NCBI GenBank assembly: GCA_024195585.1
Contig: SWBL01000053.1
Location: forward strand, 62,001 to 126,000
Origin: Aureobasidium sp. EXF-3400
Taxonomy: Eukaryota > Ascomycota > Dothideomycetes > Dothideales > Saccotheciaceae
Length of the DNA: 64,000 bases
Reading direction: 5' to 3'
Shown piece after piece: positions 1 to 11,353 of the stretch (within the stretch, counting starts at the first letter, position 1; each line of letters begins with the position of its first letter). The position numbers were made by a program, and so were the translations under genes. The notes under the pieces were generated by a model. It was not told the origin of the DNA. It made no database searches and saw only the letters and a program-made list of their open reading frames with translations.

Positions 1-1166
1 CACGGTATGCGAAGACTGAGCGGCCGTTCCCTGTTCCGAGTATCTTGACATCTTCAAGAGCGGGTGTATCTCCAATTTGTGCGTCAGAATCATGCTCACT
101 CGGATAGTCTCGCCAGATCTCAATGCCATCCCAAATACCCTGGTCTTTGGCCATGAGAGCAACACGTTCAGCTTGTTCCAGATCTGCGACTTCGAAGAGC
201 ACAACCTTTGCTCCGACTTTCCGGGCGATCTGCAATAGGCGAGGGTAGAAGATATCGCCTTGGTCGACTTGTGAGTACAAGAAATTGTTTTGAGGTGGAG
301 GTACCAAGGCCAGACGCGGCTCGTAGCGTTTTACCGATCTCTGCGTGGTGTTGTCGAAGGCTTGTGGGGATATATAGGGCGGGTTGGAGATTAGGATGTC
401 CCAGCGGCCATCGCAGGAGGTTGATGAGGTGGACTCGTAGCGGTGCAGCGCAGAGTCTAGCGATGGTGGATGGTTGCTTTTGTCGTTGGAGTCGGTCGCG
501 AGTATGTCTGCCTGGATGAAGTGCAGTGATGGATTCGGGCCCAGGTGACCAGCATTAGCCAACCGGTGGAGATTCCTGTTTGCAAGGTTCAAAGCTTGAT
601 CGGATATATCTACACCCACTATCTCCAAGGATTGAGGAGGTTGACCGTGCCTGCGTCTCTGTCCGAGTTCGTGATGCGCTAGCAATGGTATGCAACCAGT
701 TCCTGTACACAGGTCCAAGATTCTGATATGTTTTTGAAAATGTTGAGGGTTTTTCTTTTGGAGCAATCGCTCAATCAAGAAAGTCACTGAAGCAGCAGTT
801 TCTTGCCTACCCTCTTCTGCGTAAACGATAATGAAATGCGGAGAGGAAAAACCTACGAGTAAAGCCTTACCTTGGTATCAAAACACCTGGCTCACAAGCA
901 ATTTCGAGATCGCCGAAATATTCAGTGCCCATGATATATTGCAGAGGCTTGCCACGAGCCCTGTCGACGCACAACTTTCTGAGCTGTTGTTGTACATTGC
1001 AGCTTTCAAGACTCTGCTTGTTTTGCTGTTGCTCCAAGACATGTTCCTTTAACCATCGTAGTTCGTTTTTCGCAGAGGCAAGGTCGCGTGTGCCTTGTAA
1101 CACCAGCGGCAATGATGAGTCGATCTTGCGTGCCTGATGCAGGATATGAGGTGACAGCCGTGGCAT
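1..1166 (-). CDS. HemK/MTQ-family glutamine N5-methyltransferase (partial, C-terminus off the left edge)
   Basis: Class I SAM-dependent methyltransferase of the HemK/PrmC/Mtq1 type, which methylates the GGQ glutamine of release factors. Exon 1 is 1166-871 (ATG at 1166), followed by a 64-nt intron 870-807 (GTAAGG...GTAG). Exon 2 runs from 806 off the window. The junction restores the family sequence LIPRQETAASV. Motif I (ILDLCTGTGCIPLL) is encoded near 700 and the signature NPPY near 380. The N-terminal helical part carries the HemK-like GKPLQYIMGTEYFGD. An upstream in-frame extension to 1292 has no ATG, so MPRLSPHIL is chosen as the start. The basic N-terminus would fit a mitochondrial Mtq1-like enzyme, but cytosolic Mtq2 cannot be excluded without the missing end. 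Confidence 0.88.
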
Positions 1167-2468
1167 CCGTGAAAGCAATGAGGAGTCAGGAGAGCTGTAC
1201 TGGGGGAATAACCTGATATGCAACAATGGAAAGGTCGGTCGGTGTTGCGGCAAGAGAACGGATCCGAAGTGCTTCTGCTTCCGATTTGCCAAGCATTTTG
1301 CACAAGCGATGCCGAGTTTCGCATGACAACCAAGATCCGTTCGATCCTTCCATCTCCTTCCAAGCCACGATTGTGGAGATGCTGCATGTCAAACTTGTTA
1401 CTTGGAACGACAGCTCCTGGACAACTCGGTGGTTCTTCGTCAGAATGGTCGTTGCTACACGGATATTGTATGTCGTCCGATCAAGGCACTAAACGGAGAA
1501 GTCTCGGGTTCCACGATAAATCTGCTGTCTGATGCGTCGGAAGCTGCACGAAGCTCATACCTCCCCTACGAAATCGATGTGGCGACGTCGTTGCACCGCT
1601 CGTGAGTTGCTACCTTTGTTTCGCATCAATTGGAGCCCTATTGCGCCTGAGTTCCTACGTACTTGGCTGGCCTGATTGATTGGTACTGCACGGCAGGGAC
1701 GGGCCGGACGAGATAGGATCGTTACGGACAAGAACCCCCCTCAACATGAAGAGGATGATGTTGTTGATGTTGCTGCACGCTACAGGGTAATAGATGACAG
1801 ACTGCTTGATTGACGTATTCTCGAATCATCTCCGAAGCTGACAATGACATGGCTTTGCAGCACCATGTTCTTTTTCTGTGTCCCGCACGACAAAGCTGCG
1901 TAACGCTATGATCACAGATGACTGGTGATATGGCGATCCTCAGGCAAATCTGAAGCAGCTATGCTTGTTGGGAAAACAATCGATGCAATGTTGACAGCTT
2001 GGATGGTCTCCACATATCGGCACGCCTTTCCGACGTCACCGCTATGTTTTCGCTTTCTATGCGAGCCAGTCTCAATGCTATCTTCATTGGACCTCAATCA
2101 AAGCCCCTGCGCTGCGATGGCAAAATCGCGCTTTACTGCTGTTTGATGAGTGGTTTACTTACCGGATCGCAGGCCGAGAGATGACCACCTCCTGCATCCG
2201 CTGTGCACTGTTCGAGCGTACGCGTGCAGAACAGAATAGGCACCTTAACGTAGATATGATAGGGCTTCAAGCGCCGGATGCTCGATGCCGTGTTCGCAAA
2301 GGTTTGATATATAAACACGATGTTAGTCCTTCTCAGCAAGACATACACTTTCCTCTCGACAGACCCTTCCACCACATCACAAAAACCGCATCCCCAACTA
2401 CCAGTACGCTAACAAAGAGTCAATCGACCATATCTATACCATACATCCGATACCCCTCCTATAACATC
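1167..2468. other. Intergenic: divergent promoter region of methyltransferase and NRPS-like gene
   Basis: I see no supported gene here. Several short open frames (about 60-105 codons) lack good starts, splice signals or protein-like composition. The right end carries a TATA box and leader for the NRPS-like gene. Confidence 0.6.
2308..2315 (+). promoter_or_regulatory. TATA box of the NRPS-like gene
   Basis: TATATAAA lies 154 nt upstream of the chosen ATG (2469) and is followed by a CT/CA-rich leader typical of filamentous fungi. It sits inside the in-frame upward extension of the ORF (possible ATG at 2181). This argues that the extension is untranslated leader rather than protein. Confidence 0.6.
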
Positions 2469-5400
2469 ATGACTTCTTACGACAACCTTCACTTCCGTGT
2501 CGTTCCTCACATCGTGGATGAGGTTGCAAGAACAGCCCCTGACACAACATGGGTGGAAGTGCCGCGAAACAACGACAATCTTCAAGATGGATACAAAACT
2601 CTGACATTCGGCCAACTATCACAAGCTGCCAGCAGGATGGCTCGCTGGATTGAGAAGACTATTGGAACCAGTACTTCACGAGAAACCATCACATTCATGG
2701 ATCGCCAGAACGACATAAGATATATTTTCGCCATCATTGCATCTATGAAGACTGGATACAAGATTCTCCTTGCTTCAACACGCAACAGTGAAGAAGGTCA
2801 ACGTGCTATCCTCCAACGTACCAATAGCAAGAAATTCCTGCATGGCCAAGGCATGAGAGAAGAGATTATTGCCCTACAAGACGAGAAGACCCCCATCGAA
2901 GCCTTCGAGGTTCCTCCTATGAGCTACTTCTTCGATGGCGACAATGTCGAACACTATGAGGGCACTGTAAGCAGTGATCCTAATGACATTGTCGCTATCA
3001 TTCATACTTCAGGCTCGACCGGCATACCTAAGCCTATCTACCTCCGCAATGGCTATGTCGCTTGCAACGAGCTCATACGCCAACTTTCCATCCCTAATGG
3101 CCGTCAATCCAGAGCACAAAAGTTTGGTGAAACTGGTAGAGCCTTCTGCAGTCTGCCATGGTTCCACGCTATGGGCTTCTTCATGGCATTGAGATCTATC
3201 TACTCACAAGGCCCCCTCGTGCTCCCTCCTGTCGGCCGTGCACCAAACGCAGATCTTACCCTTCAAATTCTCCAAGTCGCCAAGCCGGAGACTGGTTTCT
3301 TCCCTCCCGCCATTCTTGAAGATATCGTCGATGCTCCTGGTGGTATGGATGCACTTTCCAAGCTCAACATGATCTTCTTCGCTGGCGCTCCCTTGGCTCA
3401 AGAAGTCGGTGATCGAATTGTTGAGGTCACCCGAATCCAGGCCATCATTGGGTCTACGGAGGGCGCATTGTGGGACAGTTACATCACCAAGGACCGCAAG
3501 GATTGGGGATGGTTCGAATGGTGCGAGCATACTGGAGCTGTCATGGAGCCTTCTGGCGATCTTCATGAGATGGTCCTTAAACGTGTGCCTGGTAACCCAG
3601 TGCAAGGTGCTTTCTGGAGTTTCCCCGAGCTTGATGAGTATCATACTAAGGATCTCTATGAGGAGCATCCTACCAAGAAAGGTCTTTGGAAGTACAGGGG
3701 CCGCAACGACGATGTGATTGTCCTCAGCAACGGCGAGAAATTCAACCCTGTCATGTTCGAGAAGGACATTGAGGCACATCCGGCAGTCAAAGGTGCTCTA
3801 GTGGTTGGCCAGGGCCGCTTCCAGGCTGGCTTGATCCTTGAGACCAACACCAAGACCGATCCCGAGGCATTCCTGGAGCAAATCTGGCCCGCGGTTGAGA
3901 GAGCTAATAAGAAGATGGCCGCTCACGGTAGAGTCTGGAAGTCAAAGATTGCTATCGCCAACCCTCAAAAGCCGTTCCAAAGAACTCCTAAGGGCAGTGT
4001 CATGCGTCGCAAGACCAATGAGCTCTACAAGGCGGAAATTGAGGCTCTGTATTCCAACGAAGGCTCAGCCGAATCGCTTGGTCAACTCGACGTCAATGCC
4101 GATGACGCCACTATTCGCGACTTTGTTAAGCAAGCTATCCGTCTTGCTCTGCCCAAGGTTCCTGAGCATTTCGACGACGAAGGCTACGAAGCCGACCTCT
4201 TCTCCTTCGGTATCGACTCTCTCCAGGTGCTCGCACTGGCAAACACTATCGGTCATGCATTGCCTAAAAAGGAGGGTTCGCGTGATGCCGCTTTCAAGCC
4301 TCGCATGGTCTACAGCAATCCTACCATTGATGCTCTCACCAAGGCAGTCGGCAACATCCTTCGTGGCCAGGATGCGAATAGCACTTCAACCAAGTCCCGG
4401 GAGCAGAACATGGATGAGGTTATCAAGAAGTACACACAAAACCTGCCTTCGCCCATAGAGTACAACCCTCGTCCGCAGAACCATGTAGTTGTTCTCACCG
4501 GCAGCACAGGCTCTCTAGGCAACTACCTGCTCGAGGGCCTGATCTCAAACCCCGCAGTTGAGAAGGTATATTGTCTCAACCGCTCTGATGCCCAGAGCCG
4601 CCAAAGGCGCAGTTTTGAGGAACGCGGTGCAAACCCAGACTTCTCAAAGGTCATTTTCCTACAAGCCTCGTTCGGAAAGGAGAACTTTGGTCTCTCTGAG
4701 AAAGTCTACAGCGAGCTGAAAGACTCAGTCGACGTTTTCATCCACAATGCGTGGGCGGTGGACTTCAACATGGGTCTTGAATCGTTCGAAGAGACTCATA
4801 TCATGGGTACCCGTCGCGTGATTGATTTCAGCGCTTTGGCTCAGTACCATCCTCACATTGTCTTTGTTTCGTCCATCGCCAGTACTGGTAACTGGCTCGG
4901 TAGCGGACACTCGGGATTCGTCCCTGAAGTATTCATGCAAGACAACAGCTTGCCATTCCCTCAAGGCTATGGCGAAAGCAAGCATGTAGCCAGCTCGATA
5001 TTGGCCATTGCAGCCGAACAGTCCAATATTCCCTCTACCATCGTGCGTGTAGGTCAACTGGCTGGCCCCGCCGCCGAGAAGGGCCTCTGGAACCGTCAAG
5101 AATGGCTTCCATCCATTGTCGCCTCATCAAAGGCCATTGGCAAGATCCCTCGCACTCTCGGCAATGAAGACATCGTAGACTGGGTGCCCACAGATGCAGC
5201 AGCAAAGATCCTGATTGACTTCACACGTACCAGACTGCGCACACAAGAAGCAGAGAAACTGGATACATTCCACTTGGTCAACCCCTCTACCGTGCAGTGG
5301 AAACAGCTCGTCCCTGCTGTTGTGGAATTCTACGCCTCTCAAGGCGCATCAATTGCCATTGTTGAGTTCTCTGACTGGTTGGACGAGATGAAGAGACTAG

Positions 5401-5594
5401 AGGTCACAGAAGAAAACATGAGAAACATTCCCGGATTGAAGTTGCTGGACTTCTACGAAGGGTTGGCTGTGGAGGAGGGCAGTTTGCCTAGATTGGCGAC
5501 CGACAGAACTGCAGAGGCTAGCGTTACATTGAGAGAGCTGGGTCCTGTGAATGCTGATTTGATGGTCAACTGGTGTAAGCAGTGGCAGTTCTAG
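2469..5594 (+). CDS. NRPS-like A-T-R enzyme (adenylating carboxylic acid reductase)
   Basis: A single-exon 1041-aa multidomain enzyme. Residues 1-550 are an AMP-binding adenylation domain (core motif HTSGSTGIPKP at about 179; C-terminal PKGSVMRRKT). A phosphopantetheine carrier follows, with the attachment Ser at about 584 in FSFGIDSLQ. From about 670 there is a thioester-reductase domain with the NADPH-binding TGSTGSLGNYLL and a catalytic YGESK near 834. In this architecture the acid is activated as an acyl-AMP, loaded on the carrier, then released as aldehyde or alcohol by NAD(P)H reduction. There is no condensation domain, so no peptide is built. Length matches fungal NRPS-like reductases. 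The substrate cannot be read from sequence, and lysine-pathway alpha-aminoadipate reductase is less likely because that enzyme is about 1400 aa. ATG 2469 was chosen from the TATA position and domain start. Confidence 0.93.
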   Translation: MTSYDNLHFRVVPHIVDEVARTAPDTTWVEVPRNNDNLQDGYKTLTFGQLSQAASRMARWIEKTIGTSTSRETITFMDRQNDIRYIFAIIASMKTGYKILLASTRNSEEGQRAILQRTNSKKFLHGQGMREEIIALQDEKTPIEAFEVPPMSYFFDGDNVEHYEGTVSSDPNDIVAIIHTSGSTGIPKPIYLRNGYVACNELIRQLSIPNGRQSRAQKFGETGRAFCSLPWFHAMGFFMALRSIYSQGPLVLPPVGRAPNADLTLQILQVAKPETGFFPPAILEDIVDAPGGMDALSKLNMIFFAGAPLAQEVGDRIVEVTRIQAIIGSTEGALWDSYITKDRKDWGWFEWCEHTGAVMEPSGDLHEMVLKRVPGNPVQGAFWSFPELDEYHTKDLYEEHPTKKGLWKYRGRNDDVIVLSNGEKFNPVMFEKDIEAHPAVKGALVVGQGRFQAGLILETNTKTDPEAFLEQIWPAVERANKKMAAHGRVWKSKIAIANPQKPFQRTPKGSVMRRKTNELYKAEIEALYSNEGSAESLGQLDVNADDATIRDFVKQAIRLALPKVPEHFDDEGYEADLFSFGIDSLQVLALANTIGHALPKKEGSRDAAFKPRMVYSNPTIDALTKAVGNILRGQDANSTSTKSREQNMDEVIKKYTQNLPSPIEYNPRPQNHVVVLTGSTGSLGNYLLEGLISNPAVEKVYCLNRSDAQSRQRRSFEERGANPDFSKVIFLQASFGKENFGLSEKVYSELKDSVDVFIHNAWAVDFNMGLESFEETHIMGTRRVIDFSALAQYHPHIVFVSSIASTGNWLGSGHSGFVPEVFMQDNSLPFPQGYGESKHVASSILAIAAEQSNIPSTIVRVGQLAGPAAEKGLWNRQEWLPSIVASSKAIGKIPRTLGNEDIVDWVPTDAAAKILIDFTRTRLRTQEAEKLDTFHLVNPSTVQWKQLVPAVVEFYASQGASIAIVEFSDWLDEMKRLEVTEENMRNIPGLKLLDFYEGLAVEEGSLPRLATDRTAEASVTLRELGPVNADLMVNWCKQWQF

Positions 5595-5952
5595 ATGGAT
5601 TTTCCAATGACGGGGTTGGGGGATTATGGTTTTTGCATCATTAGGTTTTTTGAAGTTAGCGAGTTTTATGATTACATCTGATTTACCTTCTGCCACTTCT
5701 AAGTCGACATCATGGTGAACGCTTCGGCTGGAATTTTTTGATTGCGAAAGGTGAAGCTCTTCGTATGTCGTCGTCAATAGGCATTTTGAACCATATCGAC
5801 ACCACGGATAGTACGCATACCTGAACTTCCTTTCTTGTTGCTTGAGTCAACATCACGGCCAAACATCTGCTCGTTTGACAGCCAGGACCGCGATCAGAGT
5901 GACGCATGAAGGATTGCTAGAAACATTCATTTGGCCCAGTTCTGTATAGTTG
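5595..5952. other. Intergenic between convergent genes
   Basis: Presumed 3' UTRs and terminators of the convergent NRPS-like and 7-TM genes. I see no other feature. Confidence 0.6.
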
Positions 5953-7547
5953 TTATCGCATCTCTGTTGACCTTCCCAGATCCTTCAACGGAACCTGCGA
6001 CTCATACGAGCCTCTCCTACTCCTACTCTGCTCTTTGCTGTCCTCGAGACTATCAGTGTGGAAATCGCTATCCGCATCTCCGACATAAACCTGCACTTCT
6101 CTCTGGCGAGAAATGCCTTTGATGTCTTCTCGTTGTGCATTGTCAAGTTGGGTATGCCCGATCACTGCGGTGTTCTGTGGGCCAATGTTCATGTCGTCGT
6201 CACCGTGCAGGGTGCGTGTATGATGCGATCGTGATTGCTCGGGGAATAGTGTGTGAGAGGACGATTTCGGCTTTACGTCGTTTTCGGACGATCGCGCGAC
6301 TTTGACTATCATGTCTGCCATCTGCGTCAGAGAATGTCAGTATTGATCTCCCGAAGCGCTTGAGGAAGAACGAATTGATAACATACAGACATCTCTATGT
6401 TGAGCTTTACCATGTCTACAGAGGAACGTCAGCGATCGGCTTGAGCAAAGGTTGATTTTACTCACATGCAACCGGATGGAACTGCACAAAAAGTATATGA
6501 TTCCTCAAGGACATCAGTCCGATGAGCATAAGCTGAGAATGTGTTAGTATCGTATGTGCTGCGCGACATGTCTGAAAGCACATACATCCATTGCAACCGA
6601 CACAAGTCCCAAGCGAGTATAATATCCGACTAGAGGCTTGTACTTTCTAAGGCCATGATATTTGACTAGTCGTGCCCGCACGACATAGACGAAGTACCAG
6701 TTCAAGAAGGCACTAGGAACTTGTCAGCAGACACCCACGCTGCAGGCAGTATACGGAAAACTTACTCGACAAGCATGATCAAGACTTTCGACAGACGATC
6801 CCAGTACTTGTTGATGTGTAAGAATGTCTGATTCACTGGAGGTATCATGTGGCTCGGTATGAAGATGCAAAAGACGGCAATGTTGATGCATGAGATGATG
6901 ACGGCTGTTGCGATCTTGAGCTTGGTCGCAGTCGGCTTTCGTTCTGCGATGACGGCGATTCGATTGATGATGATCTGCATCAGAAGTTGCACTTCAAGCG
7001 CGTAGAAGACAAGGATGAAGAATAGAAGAACTGGACTGTGTCTTTTGTCAGTACGTTGTAATCCTGATTGTCAACTCCACAACAGCTTGTGACCACCGAT
7101 CTGATTGCTGGTCCATACAGTATCAACTATAGTGAGAACAGCCGAGGTGCTGTGGATGATCGATAATAGAACATTTGCCAGAGGCCTGCCTGTATCAACC
7201 CATCATAGATCTGTGAGATACATATGCAAGGATCCATTGCATGATCGGCCCTTGGAGACCAGACACCTACAAGTAGGCGCAGAACTCTCTTGTGTGTCTT
7301 TAGAAAGCAACCATGTAACTCACGTAGTCTTCACAACGTCCTTGAGATAAAGCCATGTCAAGATCCCCAGGATGAGATTTGCCAGAATCTCTCCCCATAA
7401 CATGTAGATGTACATGCTCCGAGCAGGAGCCCTATTGGCCCTCGTCTGCTTATAGGCGCGGAACACAGTCAAGTATCCGAAGCCAAGAGAGAATCCGGCA
7501 GCGGCCGCCGCAAGTTGCAGGTCTCCAGATGTCGTTTTGCTCGCCAT
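5953..7547 (-). CDS. Seven-transmembrane fungal integral membrane protein, unknown function
   Basis: A spliced gene of about 389 codons. Exons by eye: 7547-7324, 7185-7097 (end uncertain by 3 nt), 7030-6766, 6712-6586, 6532-6466, 6415-6387 (a 29-nt micro-exon) and 6321-5953. Most donors are GTGAGT, GTAAGT or GTATGT and all exons stay in frame. Seven hydrophobic segments are visible. They begin with a Gly/Ala-rich helix near residue 10 and end with one around LGLVSVAMDLMLIGLMS. A hydrophilic tail of about 120 residues is rich in Ser, Asp and Arg. The topology resembles fungal GPCR-like or integral membrane families, but I recognise no diagnostic motif. It is convergent with the NRPS-like reductase, so it could be a sensor or transporter for that locus; this is inference only. 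Confidence 0.75.
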
Positions 7548-8451
7548 GGTGGATTATGGGAAGGGAAAGTGCCAGACTCAGAGAGCTGGTTCAGGGAAGA
7601 ACTGCCCTCGAGCTCGGCAAAGAACAAGGGTGTAACGGCTTCATCATATCAAGCGTCTAGTCGAGAGCGTGCACTGTGCGCAGAGGCAAGTTTGCGAATG
7701 ATGTCCCGCATCATCGCCGCTCGTGTGGCCCAAGCACTGGAAGCTGGTGAGTCTCGATCTGGGAGACTCATGATACGGACAAAAGGCAAGGTGGTGCTTG
7801 TTGCGCTCGAACGTGAGAATCTGAATCTTGATAGGCATGATATGCAGGCTTTCTAGTGTGCCGTCGCCAGATCTGAGACAGCAATCGTGGACGCACCACC
7901 TGCCTGATTGAAAGCTCCCTATAGTGCGATGCATAGAAGGTCCTCTGCCAAGGCACACACGTTAGAGAATCTGGGTGGCCTGAATTTTTTGCTGTGGGTC
8001 TCGTATATCAGACACGGCTATGACCACATTTTATCGCTTCGAATCTCGTTTGGAGCATCTGGAAGGTATCATTGCGGTGTCAAGCTGTCGATGCGTCGCA
8101 CCTATTCTGAAACCTTCATCCAGCCCTATAGCGCTAGAAGGGCTTGGCAAAAATCATCTATAATGGCTTGGCAGATATAGCATCAATGGAATTCAGAGCA
8201 GGGCGAAGGGCTGCAGGGATATCGAACGTCCCGCTGGTATGTCGTCGCATGTTTAGTCGATATCATGTGATGTTGAGTCAACATCCATGCTCTGGTCCGA
8301 GCAGAGAGGTGAGCTTTGGAGAGAAAGCGCGACACCCCGCGTTCCATCGTGCCTCGGTCCTGCGAGCTAGCCACACTAGTACATGCTATATGACCTTAGC
8401 TCTAGAACTCGAAAATGAACACAATCACGACGTTCTGATCAATCTACCGAC
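7548..8451. other. Intergenic: divergent promoters of 7-TM and SDR genes
   Basis: A stretch of about 900 nt between divergent starts. The short open frames inside lack conserved features. I see no RNA gene or repeat. Confidence 0.55.
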
Positions 8452-9477
8452 ATGTCCCTGAATACGCTCAACACAAAATCTGTGGCCCTGGTGATCGGGG
8501 CTTCCCGTGGTATGGGCCGTCAGATAGCAATTGGTTTGGCTGGAGAAGCTTATACAGGTAAGACGAGTATCGAGAGCCTTTATCTATAGTCAGAAAAGAG
8601 TTTACTGATGGTGGGGAAAGTTGTCGTTGCAGCGAAGACAACTTCAGATCCGGAGAAGCTGGCCTCATTTCCACCAGATCCAAACTCATCTCAAAGCACC
8701 ATCAACACAGTCGTGAAAGAGATACACTTGCTGGGAGGAACCGCCATTGCTATGGAAGTTAATACTCGCTCGCCAGAGTCAGTGAACGCACTGTTTGCCA
8801 GAGTGTCATCCGAGCTTGGTCGGCTTGATGTTCTCGTTTACAATTCTGGAGCTATTTGGTGGTCTTCGGTGGCCAAGACGCCAGTCAAGCGATTCAAGCT
8901 CATGCAGGAAGTCAATATCGAAGGCTTGTATTCCAGTATACAAGCCTCATTTCCTCTGTTCGAGAAGGGCAGCTGGAAAGGCCGAATTGTTGTCGTCTGT
9001 CCGCCAATTTATAGCCGGTTCTTTAGAGGCAAGACTGCATATGCTGTTGGAAAGGTAGGAATGAGCGTTTTGGTCAAAGGATTGTCCATGGATTGGTTCC
9101 GAGAAAGCAAAACCGATATGGCAATAACTGGTATCTGGCCTGCAGTAGCTATCGAGAGTGCCGCAACTCAAGACGCTGTCGCTGCAGACATGGATAAGAG
9201 AAGCGATCTCAGAAAAGCCACTGTGTTTTCGGATGCTATACTAGCCATACTTGGTTGTCCTGCAGCTGAGGTCAATGGGCTACTGACGACCGATGAAGAC
9301 TTTCTCCGAGACATCAAAGGTGTAACTGATCTTGGCAAATACAGTCTCGTACCTGGGTCTCTCCCGAGAAGAATTATGCCCAAGAAGTTTCCGGACTTGA
9401 CTGTCGAGGAGCAGGATGACGAAGGTATTAGAACGGATAGCACAATATTGCGTGCTAAGCGTCATTCGAAGCTCTAG
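8452..9477 (+). CDS. Short-chain dehydrogenase/reductase, HSDL2-like
   Basis: Two exons, 8452-8557 and 8621-9477, with a 63-nt intron (GTAAGA...AAAG). The protein is 320 aa. The N-terminal NAD(P)-binding motif is GASRGMG near residue 17, an atypical TGxxxGxG with Ala in place of Thr-Gly spacing. A variant of NNAG is seen as YNSGA. The catalytic YAVGK lies before GMSVLVKGLSMD. The block CPP...AY.VGK.GMS resembles HSDL2 and peroxisomal or mitochondrial SDRs. The usual catalytic Ser region reads VVVCPPIY, so the Ser is not obvious. No SKL-type PTS1 is present (the end is RHSKL; a C-terminal SKL-like KL is only suggestive). The substrate is unknown. Confidence 0.85.
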
Positions 9478-9550
9478 TCTTCTGCGATATCAGGCCGAGG
9501 TTATCGGATGGTGATGAGACGTTGATGGCTTGCGTTGATTTTGTTTCCCA

Positions 9551-10840
9551 CTACATAGCTCGCGAAGTACGGTTGCGAGGGATGAGAATCGTGATTTTTT
9601 CGCGGGCATAGGGGTTAGAACGCTTCGATATTGTGACTCGGTCCGTATCACTTTCATCGTCGTGCTCATCGTGACTGGTCACATACTCTTCGTAAATTTC
9701 CTCGACAAATTGGGCACTCAATCGGTCTAGATGCAAGCGTATCTCATCTTTTCCTTTGAGTTCGAGTCCTCCCTGATCAGACTTGAATGCCGGACATGGA
9801 TCTATCCTCCCATTGCCAACTATGTCGGCAAAACGAAGGTGCTCGAGGTGGTGCGCATATGGAATAATAGCTTGAATCAGACGGTGTAAGCAGGTCGCAT
9901 GGAGATAGATATCGTCTCGAGCGCTTCCATCGAACAATCGCGTGTCAACTATCGACAAGGCGCGTATAGGGCGATTGCATTTATGCGCCCATGATAGGAC
10001 ATATTCCAGTTCTAGAGGATCGAGACCGCATCCGTTTATCTCGATGCTGTCACAACATACCGTCAACCAATCAGCGAACTCAAGCCAGTGAAAGGTATCC
10101 AGAGATTGCACCCTCAAACATCCTTGAACATAGTTGAGCGATATGTGTCCAACGTCTGGATACTCGGCAACCAATTCTGGTGGAGGTCCTTGCCTGAAAT
10201 TATCTCTTTCAACCGTTAGCATATCGTGGAGCTCGGCTAACAACCAGCCAAAATCAATTCCAGTGAACGAATGATGCGGCTCATCCAAGGAATCTGCAAG
10301 TTCCCAGTGACGATCGTTAACATCCCAATCCTCCCTCCTCGCTTGGATGCGAATACTGCTGATCTTCAAGCCGGACGTTTCAACGATGGTTAATATCATG
10401 ACAATGAACTTCAGAACAATTTCGGTGGATCTGTGACCGCTTCGCTCGGAGTATCCAAATGGGTCGAATCCGAGGGCCACTTCGTGATTTGACGAGACCA
10501 AAATACTGAGAACTTCATTGAGCAGAGGTGCAACCTGCCAAAGGCTTGGTTTTGTTCCTCTGTGTACAAAAGTGATTTTCTCAATAGCAGCCTTGTGAGC
10601 TGGACTTGCGAGTACGGCTTTGGTTATTGACAAGTCCTTCTCTTTTTCCAGATCAATCAACCAGTCAGAGAAGTAGAGCAAAAAGTTCTTGTGACAAGCT
10701 TGCTCCAGAGTCTTACAAGTAAGTCGCAAGCTGAGCAGGGTCTCAGTCGGATATTCGCGCCAACCAGATTCGTCTTCAATCAAATCGACTATTGTCGAGA
10801 GAATCTCTGGAGGCAGCTTGTCCAGACTGTTGTTCGTCAT
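9551..10840 (-). CDS. F-box protein, unknown substrate
   Basis: An intronless 429-aa protein. The N-terminal segment (residues about 5-55, LDKLPPEILSTIVDLI followed by LLSLRLTCKTLEQAC) matches the F-box pattern that binds Skp1 in SCF ubiquitin ligases. The remainder is alpha-helical and acidic/aromatic, with no WD40 or clear LRR repeats by eye. The start is ATG 10840; the open frame continues upstream to 10873 without an ATG. Lineage-variable F-box genes of this type are numerous in Pezizomycotina. It ends 73 nt from the SDR stop, so the two genes converge with very short 3' flanks. Confidence 0.75.
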   Translation of the reverse strand: MTNNSLDKLPPEILSTIVDLIEDESGWREYPTETLLSLRLTCKTLEQACHKNFLLYFSDWLIDLEKEKDLSITKAVLASPAHKAAIEKITFVHRGTKPSLWQVAPLLNEVLSILVSSNHEVALGFDPFGYSERSGHRSTEIVLKFIVMILTIVETSGLKISSIRIQARREDWDVNDRHWELADSLDEPHHSFTGIDFGWLLAELHDMLTVERDNFRQGPPPELVAEYPDVGHISLNYVQGCLRVQSLDTFHWLEFADWLTVCCDSIEINGCGLDPLELEYVLSWAHKCNRPIRALSIVDTRLFDGSARDDIYLHATCLHRLIQAIIPYAHHLEHLRFADIVGNGRIDPCPAFKSDQGGLELKGKDEIRLHLDRLSAQFVEEIYEEYVTSHDEHDDESDTDRVTISKRSNPYAREKITILIPRNRTSRAM

Positions 10841-11353
10841 GGTTGAAGATCTAGTCGTGTCAATCGCTTGCAAAAAGTGTCCCTGTCGAATAATTCATTC
10901 GACGCGTCGCAAGGCAGGGCGACAGTGCGAGGCAAAATCGAGGCATCTACCTAGAATCCGTGGACGCTCGAATGAAACTGCTCAGCACGCCATCATCGAT
11001 AATCTGACACCAACAGCTAGTAAGAAGCACCGGTCGCGTTTGGTTGTTATGACTAGAGTAGCACAAAGAAAGGCGGGTTGCAGTCCGGAGTGTCCGGTGT
11101 AGGAGAATGGCCAACACGAAGCTTGGACCACTCTCAACTGGCGGGCAGGTGCTGCGTCCTTGATCTCCACCTCATCGTCTGTAACCATACATTCATCAAA
11201 CACGCGTGCTGATGTAGTCGCACTTTCAACTTGAACCCGTTGCACATTCAAGGAAGCCTGTTTGTAACAGCGAATCAGTCGCCTCACGAATCGCAGCAGC
11301 AAGAATCAAACTGCCCAACCACACAACATCGATAGGTGCGGACTACAACAAAC
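10841..11353. other. Intergenic: divergent promoter of F-box and DUF202 genes
   Basis: No convincing gene. An open frame on the minus strand around 10982-11302 has no homologous look and overlaps both promoters. Confidence 0.5.

Noticed and set aside
2181..2468. N-terminal extension of the NRPS-like enzyme by 96 residues
   Set aside because: The TATA box lies inside the extension and the adenylation domain begins at MTSYDN, so the extension is read as leader.
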